Under the pieces are notes generated by a model that searched no databases, was not told where the DNA came from, and saw only the letters and a list, made by a program, of their open reading frames with translations. This document shows, piece after piece, positions 25,834 to 33,755 of a stretch of 64,000 bases of DNA. Each line of letters begins with the position of its first letter. The first letter of the stretch is position 1. Source of the DNA: UBA8958 sp964571695 (GTDB taxonomy: Bacteria > Desulfobacterota > Syntrophia > Syntrophales > UBA8958); NCBI GenBank assembly GCA_964571695.1, contig CAZNDG010000001.1, positions 124,001 through 188,000 of the forward strand. The letters are read 5' to 3'. A program made the position numbers and the translations under genes.

Positions 25834-26682
25834 CTAATTTACAATATGGAGAAGTTCATTTGCCTGCTCCAACTCGTCAAAGAGGACCAACATGCTCTCC
25901 TCCAGATCGTTCTCCTTCAATCCGTATTTGTGCATCACTTCACTGATGCCGCGGTGGGCCAGGCCATCCATGCCACCATCGATTCCCATCATGAGACAAA
26001 ATTGATCGGCGATATAAACGAGACTGGGGATCATGGTATCGCCCGAAAGGATGCGATCGGGTCGGTGGTGATAGGCGATTGCATCATGAATCTCCGGAGG
26101 GAAATTCCAATACACCGCAACCCGCCCCCCCAACTCCGCATGATTGATCCCGATGACGGCCTCTTCCGCCTCGAGAAATGAATATTTACCCGAATCCATA
26201 AGCTCGAAGATCTTTTGCGAAGACTCCTGGACATACTCGCCCATGACCAGTTTTCCCACGTCATGGAGCAATGCCGCTGTGTACAATACCGTATCCTCCT
26301 TCCGGGCAATCCGGCGGCTGAGGATCTGCGACATCAGGGCAACCGCGATGGAATGCTCCCAAAGTTCCCTGGTCTTCATACCGTATCCGGCTGAGCGTTT
26401 GGAAAAAATCCGGCTGACGCTGGCTGTCTGCAGCGCCCGGACAAGATTCTTCTGCCCCAGGTAGATCACGGCGTCATGAATGGACCTTATCTTCTGGCGG
26501 ACTCCGAAGTATGCGGAATTGCTAATTTTAAGAATATTTGCAGCGATTCCCTGATCGTATTTGATCACGTTGACAACATCGTTGACGGCATAATCTTCAT
26601 TCTTCAGCAGTTCCGAAACTTTATGTACCGTGGTGGGAAAAGCCGGCAATTGTTTGATGGACAGGAGTATCTTTTCTATCAT
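25834..26682 (-). CDS. HDOD-domain signalling protein
   Basis: A 282-residue protein made of one HDOD domain. Typical features are LPAFPTTVHKVSELL, IKYDQGIAANILKISNSAYF and IHDAVIYLGQKNLVRALQ, followed by an HD-like core, ALLHDVGKLVM. HDOD proteins are usually regulatory rather than catalytic and often appear with chemotaxis genes. AAGGAG precedes the start, inside the cheD stop region. It sits between cheD and the CheX-like gene in the same operon. Its target is unknown. Confidence 0.88.
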   Translation of the reverse strand: MIEKILLSIKQLPAFPTTVHKVSELLKNEDYAVNDVVNVIKYDQGIAANILKISNSAYFGVRQKIRSIHDAVIYLGQKNLVRALQTASVSRIFSKRSAGYGMKTRELWEHSIAVALMSQILSRRIARKEDTVLYTAALLHDVGKLVMGEYVQESSQKIFELMDSGKYSFLEAEEAVIGINHAELGGRVAVYWNFPPEIHDAIAYHHRPDRILSGDTMIPSLVYIADQFCLMMGIDGGMDGLAHRGISEVMHKYGLKENDLEESMLVLFDELEQANELLHIVN

Positions 26683-27165
26683 TCAAAGCTCCTTCGCCAT
26701 GCCGCCCGAGGTCCGGACAAAACATTTGCCGTCGGCAATTTGAAGACGAACGGTGCGGTTGTAATTCTGGCCTGTATCTTCAGAATCGACCATCACATTG
26801 TTCTTCCAGAAGATCTTTCGGACGGCGGTGATATTCTTCTGACCGATTCGAAAATAATCCCCATCATTCAGGATGCTGGCGCCTCCGGCGATCTTGACTA
26901 TCATCCGCCTCTTTTCGGCCCCCAGGGCATAGCAGGATTTGAAAAGCAGCGGGATGCCCGTATCGGCGAACATGGCCGGACATTCGGACGCCTTCTTCTT
27001 ATCGAGATTCGAGTCCGGCAGCATGAAGTGGAGCAATCCCCCAACCATCGCCATCGGATCGAAAACAACAACGGCAATGCAAGAACCCAAGGCATAAGTC
27101 ACAAGGACATCGCCGGGTTTTTTGCTGCAATTGAAGTCGGATATGCCGATAATAACATCGCCCAT
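26683..27165 (-). CDS. cheD: Chemoreceptor glutamine deamidase CheD
   Basis: Deamidates receptor glutamines and can bind CheC/CheX-type proteins. It is 160 residues. Catalytic Cys is in YALGSCIAVVVFD and His in GGLLHFMLPDS; the strand with VKIAGGASI and IGQKN follows. It is the first gene of the cheD-HDOD-cheX-like-cheY-cheX run, with a sigma-54 motif about 36 bases upstream. The other cheD in the window (32205-32719) is frameshifted, so this may be the functional copy. Confidence 0.93.
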   Translation of the reverse strand: MGDVIIGISDFNCSKKPGDVLVTYALGSCIAVVVFDPMAMVGGLLHFMLPDSNLDKKKASECPAMFADTGIPLLFKSCYALGAEKRRMIVKIAGGASILNDGDYFRIGQKNITAVRKIFWKNNVMVDSEDTGQNYNRTVRLQIADGKCFVRTSGGMAKEL

Positions 27166-27200
27166 AGAGTTTATAGATTAAACTTTTATCGTTTTCAACA

Positions 27201-27216
27201 TGCAAATCGAGGACCA
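27201..27216 (-). promoter_or_regulatory. Sigma-54 promoter of the cheD-cheX operon
   Basis: The minus-strand sequence TGGTCCTCGATTTGCA matches the -24/-12 consensus with ten-base spacing. The transcription start is predicted near 27190, about 25 bases before cheD. It separates cheD from the upstream NtrC-type gene. Confidence 0.8.
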
Positions 27217-27289
27217 CTTATCCGGCAAGGGAAGACATCCAAAATTATATCCGAATTTTTTCTTTGGAATCTGTTCCGAAATGGAACTG

Positions 27290-28657
27290 TTATAGGCGTT
27301 TCAGTTTTTCTACGAGGGTCGTTCGTTTCAAGTTCAGCATCTTTGCGGCTTTGTTCTTGACGCCTCCACACTTTTCGAGGGCCTTGAGGATCAATTCCCT
27401 TTCATATGCGATCAGCATCTTGTTGAAATCAACCCCTTCTTCGGGAAGATCAACCTCACTTGTCGCCGGTTGCTCCCGCTTCTGCTTTCGAATCTTGCTG
27501 GGCAGATCATCTATTGTAACAACACCGTTTTCTTTCATAACCACCAGCATTTCAATGAGATTTTCCATCTCCCGCACGTTTCCCGGCCAGTGATAAGAGT
27601 TCAGGGCGCCCAAGGCTTCCTGATCGATGCGAATGACGTTCTTTTTCTTTTGCTGATTGAATTTCTTCAGGAAATGATTGGCCAGAATCGCCATATCCAT
27701 TCCCCTTACCCGGAGGGGGGGTAAAAAGATCGGGATGACATTTATCCGGTAGTAAAGGTCCTCACGAAACCTTTTGGCCGTCACCAGTTCATCGAGATCC
27801 TGATTGGTGGCGGTGATGATCCTTACATCGGCAGTCATGGTTTTGACGCCGCCGATTCTTTCGAACTGCTTTTCTTGAATCACCCGCAATAACTTTACCT
27901 GAAGCGCCGGAGACATGTCGCCGATCTCATCCAGGAATATGCTTCCTCCCTGGGCCAGTTCAAATCTTCCGATCCGCGTCCGAATGGCCCCGGTAAAGGC
28001 CCCCTTCTCATGCCCAAAAAGTTCGCTTTCCAGGAGTTCCTCGGGTATGGCTCCGCAGTTCACGGCAACCAGCGGCCGGTATCGCCGATCACTGTTGAAA
28101 TGTATCGCCTGAGCCACCAGTTCCTTTCCCGTGCCGCTTTCGCCATGGATCAGGACGGTGCTGTCCGTCTTGGCAACCTTTTCTATCTTCTCGAAGACTT
28201 TTTTCATCGAATCGCTGTAACCGATCATTTTACCAAAATCGAACTTGTCCTGCAGTCGGTCCTTAAGGTCGATGTTCTCTTCCTTAAGCCTGGCAAAAGA
28301 CAAAGCCCGGGATACGGTAAGCCGGACCAGGTCGTCTTTTAGGGGTTTGGTAATATAATCGAAGGCCCCGATCTTCATGGCATCGACGGCCGTTTGAACG
28401 CTGCCGTATCCGGTCACGAGAATAATGAGCTGGTCGGCATTGAGCTCTTTGATTTGCCTCAATAACTCCAGGCCGTCCATATTAGGCATGCGGAGATCGG
28501 TGATGATGAGATCATAGCTGTCATGGCCAAAAGCATCCAACGCCTGCCGTCCATCCCCTACACCATGGGTCTCATAACCGCAGGATTCCAGCAGTTCCTG
28601 CAAATTCTGCAAATTCAGATCATCGTCTTCGGCAATTAAGATCTTGAAGGCCTTCAT
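27290..28657 (-). CDS. NtrC-family sigma-54 activator in the chemotaxis block
   Basis: Second sigma-54-dependent regulator, about 455 residues from ATG 28657; upstream TTG/GTG starts would add up to 14 residues. The receiver domain has AEDDD and phospho-Asp in IITDLRMPNMDG. The AAA+ domain has GESGTGKELVAQAI, the GAFTGA loop and GGSIFLDEIGDM. The C-terminal helix-turn-helix is VKNKAAKMLNLKRTTLVEKL. It lies between two sigma-54-driven chemotaxis operons, so regulation of those is a natural guess. No kinase gene is adjacent. Confidence 0.92.
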   Translation of the reverse strand: MKAFKILIAEDDDLNLQNLQELLESCGYETHGVGDGRQALDAFGHDSYDLIITDLRMPNMDGLELLRQIKELNADQLIILVTGYGSVQTAVDAMKIGAFDYITKPLKDDLVRLTVSRALSFARLKEENIDLKDRLQDKFDFGKMIGYSDSMKKVFEKIEKVAKTDSTVLIHGESGTGKELVAQAIHFNSDRRYRPLVAVNCGAIPEELLESELFGHEKGAFTGAIRTRIGRFELAQGGSIFLDEIGDMSPALQVKLLRVIQEKQFERIGGVKTMTADVRIITATNQDLDELVTAKRFREDLYYRINVIPIFLPPLRVRGMDMAILANHFLKKFNQQKKKNVIRIDQEALGALNSYHWPGNVREMENLIEMLVVMKENGVVTIDDLPSKIRKQKREQPATSEVDLPEEGVDFNKMLIAYERELILKALEKCGGVKNKAAKMLNLKRTTLVEKLKRL

Positions 28658-28831
28658 GTTATGAACATCAAGCTCCACATTCGTTCCAAAAGCGAACAAA
28701 GATATTTTTCCGCGTCAATGAGATGACATACTTCGTCAACAATCACTCGATGTCAAGATATTTTTTCGTCGCGGAAACAAAAGTTTCCCCGGTAACGACT
28801 TGGTTTATTTAGAAAACGCCCTTACATTTCC

Positions 28832-28847
28832 TGGTCCGAATATTGCA
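28832..28847 (+). promoter_or_regulatory. Sigma-54 promoter of the mcp-cheR-cheB-cheA operon
   Basis: TGGTCCGAATATTGCA is a near-consensus -24/-12 element with ten-base spacing. The predicted start is near 28858, about 97 bases before the mcp ATG at 28955. The leader between them is AT-rich and has no obvious structure. The NtrC-type gene is divergent. Confidence 0.82.
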
Positions 28848-28954
28848 AACACTCTTTATCATATAAATAGACCGGCACCCCTGAGTCCTTTCCGGGCGAA
28901 TGGGCATTGAAACGAAATATTATTATGATCATGATTCGAAAGGAGCCACACAAA

Positions 28955-30835
28955 ATGAAAAAGGGTTTTTCACTAAATCAGAAAATGATGGCCGGCGGCA
29001 TCCTTACGGTGTTGATACCGCTCCTGGTAATCGGTGGATTCGCGGCGGTCATGTCCTCCCGTTCGCTGAAGGAAATGTCTTACCAACAGTCGTCAAACGT
29101 CGCCAAGAGTCTTGCCGAGATGGTGGAACTCTCCATGATTGAAGAGACAAAAATGGTAAAGGGTCTGACCGTTGACCCGGCGCTAAAGGATGCCGCCGCG
29201 GGAAGGACGGAGGCCGCCATAAGCAAACTCACATCGATGATAAAAACGATCGGAAATGATTACGAGGTCCTTTTTGTCGCCGATACCACGGGCCTGATCC
29301 GTGCCGACGGCGTAGGCGGATCTTATCAGGGAATAAATATCGGCGACCGGGACTATTTCATCAATGCCAAGGCCGGCAAGGCCAATGTGGGAACACCCAT
29401 AAAATCGAAAAAGACGGGTAATCCCGTGGCGGTGGTCGCCGCCCCCATCTTTGACAATTCCGGCACTTTCACAGGCATTGTCGCCGCCGCCCTCAAAATC
29501 GATTTTCTGATCGAAAGGATCACGGCCCTGAAAGTCGGCAAAACCGGTTATGCCTTTATGGCCGACAAGAACGGAACCGTAATCGCCCATCCCAACAAGG
29601 AATTCATCCTGGAACTAAATTTGAAAAACATTCAGGGGATGGAGAACATCTCGGCCCAGATGCTGGCCCAGAAAGCAGGGACGGAGGAATATGTCTTCAA
29701 GGGGGTAAAAAAGATTGCCGGATACTCCCCGGTGCCACTCACCGGCTGGACCGTCGCCATGACCCAGAACGAAGATGAATTCATGTCCACGGCTCATCTC
29801 ATCCGCAACACCATCATCTTCATCGCCCTGGTTTTCCTGTCCCTGACCATTCTCGTCGTGTACTTCTTCTCCCGGAGCATCTCCCGCCCCATCACCCGGG
29901 CCACCTATCAATTGACGGAAGCGGCGGCGCAGGTCTCCACGGGGTCCGACGAGGTATCAGCTTCCAGTCAGGCCTTGGCGGAGGGCGCCTCTGAACAGGC
30001 CTCGGCCCTTGAAGAGACATCCTCGTCCCTGGAGGAGATGTCGTCCATGACCAAACAAAACGCCGGCAATGCCTCGGAGGCGGACGGTCTCATGAAACAG
30101 ACCAACCTGGTGGTCAAAAAGGCCAATGATGCCATGAAGGATTTGACCAATTCCATGCAGGATATTACCTCTGCCAGCGAGGAGACCTCCAAAATTATCA
30201 AGACCATCGATGAAATAGCATTCCAAACCAACCTCCTGGCCTTGAATGCCGCCGTCGAAGCGGCACGGGCCGGAGAAGCGGGCGCGGGCTTCGCCGTCGT
30301 TGCCGAGGAGGTGCGCAACTTGGCGATGCGGGCCGCTGAAGCCGCCAAAAACACTTCCCAGCTCATCGAAGACACGGTAAGGAAGATCCGCGACGGGTCC
30401 GAAATCGTGGGCAAGACGAACGAGGCCTTTGCCGCCGTGGCGACCAACGCCTCCAAGGTTGGCGAGCTGGTCGGCGAAATCTCCGCCGCCTCCAATGAAC
30501 AGGCTCAGGGCATCGATCAGATAAACAGGGCGGTGGCCGAAATGGACAAGGTCACCCAGCAGACGGCCGCTTCCGCGGAAGAGTCGGCATCCGCATCCGA
30601 AGAGATGAACGCCCAGGCCACCCAGATGAAGCAAATCTCCCTGGAACTGCTCGATATTATCGGCGGTCAAGGAGCGGCTTACGACGACGGACTGAATCGC
30701 CCGAAGGTAAAAACGGATAAAAAGAAGGCGCTTGCCTGGTCGGCGGCATTGAAGCCCGGCGGCAAAACAAAGGCCGTGTCGACCGGAAAATTGAAGAAGC
30801 TTCCGGAACCGAACGGTGATTTCAAGGATTTTTGA
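28955..30835 (+). CDS. Methyl-accepting chemotaxis protein with periplasmic Cache-type sensor
   Basis: Receptor of about 626 residues from ATG 28955, which has AGGAG nine bases upstream. A first membrane segment at about 12-34 is followed by a large periplasmic domain (about 35-285) resembling dCache_1, with FVADTTGLIRADGVGGSYQG and GDRDYF, then TGYAFMADKNGTVIAHPNK. A second membrane segment comes at about 287-308. The cytoplasmic signalling tip is classical: EIAFQTNLLALNAAVEAARA and GEAGAGFAVVAEEVRNLAMR. The ligand cannot be read from the sequence. It is the first gene of the che operon. Confidence 0.93.
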   Translation: MKKGFSLNQKMMAGGILTVLIPLLVIGGFAAVMSSRSLKEMSYQQSSNVAKSLAEMVELSMIEETKMVKGLTVDPALKDAAAGRTEAAISKLTSMIKTIGNDYEVLFVADTTGLIRADGVGGSYQGINIGDRDYFINAKAGKANVGTPIKSKKTGNPVAVVAAPIFDNSGTFTGIVAAALKIDFLIERITALKVGKTGYAFMADKNGTVIAHPNKEFILELNLKNIQGMENISAQMLAQKAGTEEYVFKGVKKIAGYSPVPLTGWTVAMTQNEDEFMSTAHLIRNTIIFIALVFLSLTILVVYFFSRSISRPITRATYQLTEAAAQVSTGSDEVSASSQALAEGASEQASALEETSSSLEEMSSMTKQNAGNASEADGLMKQTNLVVKKANDAMKDLTNSMQDITSASEETSKIIKTIDEIAFQTNLLALNAAVEAARAGEAGAGFAVVAEEVRNLAMRAAEAAKNTSQLIEDTVRKIRDGSEIVGKTNEAFAAVATNASKVGELVGEISAASNEQAQGIDQINRAVAEMDKVTQQTAASAEESASASEEMNAQATQMKQISLELLDIIGGQGAAYDDGLNRPKVKTDKKKALAWSAALKPGGKTKAVSTGKLKKLPEPNGDFKDF

Positions 30836-30849
30836 TCAGCCGGTGAAGT

Positions 30850-31683
30850 ATGACCTATTCGGAACTACGTGATAAAGAGTTCGAGAAAATCAGCAAGCTG
30901 GTTTATGAACTCTGTGGGATCAACCTCCATGACGGCAAGAAGGAGCTCGTCAAGGCAAGGCTGGGGAAACGACTCCGGGAAGGGCAATTCAAGTCCTTTG
31001 CCGAATATTTCCGGTACGTCACCACGCCCGAAGGCAGCGATGAACTGATCACGATGATCGATTCGCTCTCCACGAATTTAACCTACTTTTTTCGAGAGGA
31101 TAAACACTTTCAAAGGCTGAAATCCATTCTGCCTCAAATCGTCCGGTCCGACAAGAGCCTTACGGCGCCCAGATTGAAGATCTGGTGCGCCGGATGCTCC
31201 ACCGGAGAGGAGCCGTACTCCCTGGCGATAACCGTCAAAGAGTTACTGGGAAACGACATCGCCGGTGCAAAAATCATCGCCACGGACATCTCCACGCGGG
31301 TGCTAAAGACGGCACTCAGTGGCATCTATACGGAAGAAAAAATAAAAAAGATACCCAAAGACATCTTGCGCCGTCATTTCCAGTACGGCACCGGCACTTC
31401 CGCCGGCTTGTTCCGGGTAAAACAGGAACTTCGCCAACTTATCGATTTTCGGCGCTTCAACCTCATGGAACTGCCGCCGGCTGAATTTCGCTGCGACATT
31501 ATCTTTTGCCGCAACGTAATGATCTATTTTGATAAAGCAACCCAAAACAGCCTTGTCAACAGGTTTTTCGACTGCCTGAACAAGGGGGGTTATCTTTTCG
31601 TCGGCCATTCCGAAAGTCTGACGGGGCTGAAACATGACTTCACCTATATTGAACCGAGCATCTACAGAAAGACTAACAAATAG
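30850..31683 (+). CDS. cheR: Chemotaxis protein methyltransferase CheR
   Basis: Methylates receptor glutamates using S-adenosylmethionine (277 residues). It has an N-terminal helical domain (about 1-80), then the SAM-binding motif LKIWCAGCSTGEEPYSLAI, ATDISTRVL, and the CheR phrases IIFCRNVMIYFDK and GGYLFVGHSESLTG. GGTGAAGT precedes the ATG. It follows the receptor gene by 14 bases. Confidence 0.96.
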   Translation: MTYSELRDKEFEKISKLVYELCGINLHDGKKELVKARLGKRLREGQFKSFAEYFRYVTTPEGSDELITMIDSLSTNLTYFFREDKHFQRLKSILPQIVRSDKSLTAPRLKIWCAGCSTGEEPYSLAITVKELLGNDIAGAKIIATDISTRVLKTALSGIYTEEKIKKIPKDILRRHFQYGTGTSAGLFRVKQELRQLIDFRRFNLMELPPAEFRCDIIFCRNVMIYFDKATQNSLVNRFFDCLNKGGYLFVGHSESLTGLKHDFTYIEPSIYRKTNK

Positions 31684-31758
31684 GATCGCCCCATGCCGGC
31701 GCCGGCGCCGGCCGCACCAGGAAAGAGCGTCACCATTTAAAAAAATGGAGAAGAATAA

Positions 31759-32193
31759 ATGTCCTGTAATGTTCTGATCGTTGACGATTCGCTTTCCATG
31801 AGATCAGTAATCCGCAAAATCATCACTCTTTCCAAATTCGACGTCGCCGCCTTTCATGAAGCGGCGAACGGAAGAGAAGCTCTGGACGCACTTGCATCGT
31901 CCTGGATCGACGTCGTCATTACGGACATCAATATGCCGGTAATGAATGGCATCGAACTGATGCAGGAGCTTGGAAAAGACGATCTGTATCGAAACATTCC
32001 GGTTATCGTGGTTACCACCGAAGCCAACCGGGAGCGCATTGAAGAGGCGGCCCGTCTGGGTGCAAAGGGGTTTCTGAAGAAACCCTTTCTTCCCGAGGAA
32101 CTCAAACATATCCTCCAATCCGCCCTCGGGCTTGAAAAATATGGAGATTATCCGGAAAGGGATGAAATCGAAGGCGAAGATCTCGATTTCTAG
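31759..32193 (+). CDS. CheY-like response regulator in the che operon
   Basis: Single receiver domain of 144 residues: VDDSLSMR, phospho-Asp in VVITDINMPVMNG, Thr in VVTTEAN, Lys in FLKKPF. An acidic tail (RDEIEGEDLDF) extends beyond the receiver. It lies between cheR and cheD and may be a phosphate sink or a second output for this CheA. It differs from the flagellar-type CheY at 24932 (DINMP instead of DWNMP). GGAGAAG precedes the start. Confidence 0.9.
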   Translation: MSCNVLIVDDSLSMRSVIRKIITLSKFDVAAFHEAANGREALDALASSWIDVVITDINMPVMNGIELMQELGKDDLYRNIPVIVVTTEANRERIEEAARLGAKGFLKKPFLPEELKHILQSALGLEKYGDYPERDEIEGEDLDF

Positions 32194-32204
32194 AAATCAG
32201 TCCT

Positions 32205-32719
32205 GTGACACAAGCAATTAAACCAAGAGACTTCATCGATTTTATGCTCTTGCCTGGGCAGATATACATGAGCGAAGAACCTTCGCGAATATCGACGGTG
32301 CTTGGCTCCTGCGTGGCGGTTTGTTTATGGAATTCGAAAAAAAAGATCGGCGCCATGTGCCACTATCTCTATCCGTTCATCGATGTCCCTGAAGAGGCAA
32401 CAGCCAAATACGGAAATGTCGCCCTGGGCTGCATGATCCGCCTCATGACCGGCAAGAACGTAAAAAAAAACACCTGTGCGCACAGATATTCGGTGGCGCC
32501 GCTCTTGATGACCGAGCATGCATGGGTATTGCCAAGGGAAACGTCTCCATGGCGAAGAAGGTTCTCGCGAGGCACGATATCGCCATCGTATCCGAAGATG
32601 CCGGTGGCAACATGGGCCGCAAGGTAGTTTACAATTCCTTGACTAATGAAGCGATCATCTACAAGGTGCAGAACCTTCGCCGGGGCGACTGGTTTCCTTA
32701 CGAACAGGAGGACCGATAG
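32205..32719 (+). pseudogene. cheD: CheD interrupted by a frameshift at a nine-A run
   Basis: Chemoreceptor deamidase gene split between two frames. The first frame (from GTG 32205) has catalytic Cys in VLGSCVAVCLW and His in GAMCHYLYP. After the A-run at 32462-32470 the CheD sequence continues in the -1 frame as CAQIFGGAALDDRACMGIA and runs to the stop at 32719, ending KVQNLRRGDWF. In the original frame the protein reads on into unrelated sequence and stops at 32627. The rest of the gene shows no decay. Possible explanations are a homopolymer sequencing error, a recent or phase-variable mutation, or slippage on A AAA AAA. Confidence 0.85.
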
Positions 32720-32721
32720 CA

Positions 32722-33753
32722 TTGAACAAGATCAAAGTCCTTATTGTCGATGACTCGGCGATTGTAAGAAAAATTTTTTCGGAAGAGTTGGCGAAGTATC
32801 CGGATATTGAAATCGTCGGGGCGGCGCCCGATCCATTTGTCGCCCGTGACAAAATCGTCAATCTAAAGCCCGATGTCATCACGCTGGATGTAGAAATGCC
32901 TCGGATGGACGGTCTGACTTTTCTCCGCAAGTTGATGAAATATTATCCCCTGCCGACTATCATCGTAAGTTCACTCACCCCCAAGGGAGGGAAGCTGACC
33001 CTGGAGGCCCTGGACATCGGCGCGGTTGATGTCATCGCCAAACCGGGAGGTTCTTACAGCGTTGGGGACATGAGCGCCCAACTCGCCGATAAAATCAGGG
33101 CGGCGGCACGAGCCAAGTTGATTCAATCGCCCGCCCGCGGCGCAACCGTGCAGACATCCCAGGAACATCCCCGGGCGCTGGCGCAGACCACCAACAAGAT
33201 CATCGCCATCGGGGCTTCCACAGGCGGAACGGAAGCGCTCAAGGCGGTCCTTACCAAACTGCCCCACAATGCCCCCGGAGTGGTCATCGTTCAGCACATG
33301 CCGGCCAATTTCACCACCGCCTTTGCCGAACGCCTAAACAGTTTATGCCAGATCAATGTCAGGGAGGCAAGAGACAACGACTCAGTGATTCCGGGCACGG
33401 CGCTTCTCGCTCCGGGAAATTATCACATGATCCTGAGGAGGAGCGGCGCACGGTATTACGTAGAGGTAAAAACCGGACCCATGGTCCATCACCAACGTCC
33501 CGCCGTGGATATACTCTTCAAATCGACGGCGCGATTTGCCGGCGCGAATGCCATCGGCGTCATTCTCACCGGCATGGGCGCCGATGGCGCGGAGGGGCTC
33601 AAAGAAATGAGGGATGCGGGAGCGGGCACCATCGCCCAGGATGAAAAATCCTGCGTCGTTTTCGGCATGCCCAAGGAAGCTATCAAATTGGGGGCGGTGG
33701 AAAGGGTCCTGCCCTTAGACCTCATTGCCGCAGAAATTATAAGGATGGTTTAG
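32722..33753 (+). CDS. cheB: Chemotaxis methylesterase CheB
   Basis: Removes methyl groups from receptors when phosphorylated by CheA (343 residues). The receiver domain (about 1-120) has VDDSA and phospho-Asp in VITLDVEMPRMDG. The esterase domain (about 155-343) has the catalytic triad: Ser in IGASTGGTEAL, His in VQHMPANFT and Asp in LTGMGADGAEGL. It starts with TTG at 32722, preceded by AGGAGG about nine bases away. It follows cheD directly and precedes cheA by two bases. Confidence 0.96.
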   Translation: MNKIKVLIVDDSAIVRKIFSEELAKYPDIEIVGAAPDPFVARDKIVNLKPDVITLDVEMPRMDGLTFLRKLMKYYPLPTIIVSSLTPKGGKLTLEALDIGAVDVIAKPGGSYSVGDMSAQLADKIRAAARAKLIQSPARGATVQTSQEHPRALAQTTNKIIAIGASTGGTEALKAVLTKLPHNAPGVVIVQHMPANFTTAFAERLNSLCQINVREARDNDSVIPGTALLAPGNYHMILRRSGARYYVEVKTGPMVHHQRPAVDILFKSTARFAGANAIGVILTGMGADGAEGLKEMRDAGAGTIAQDEKSCVVFGMPKEAIKLGAVERVLPLDLIAAEIIRMV

Positions 33754-33755
33754 CA

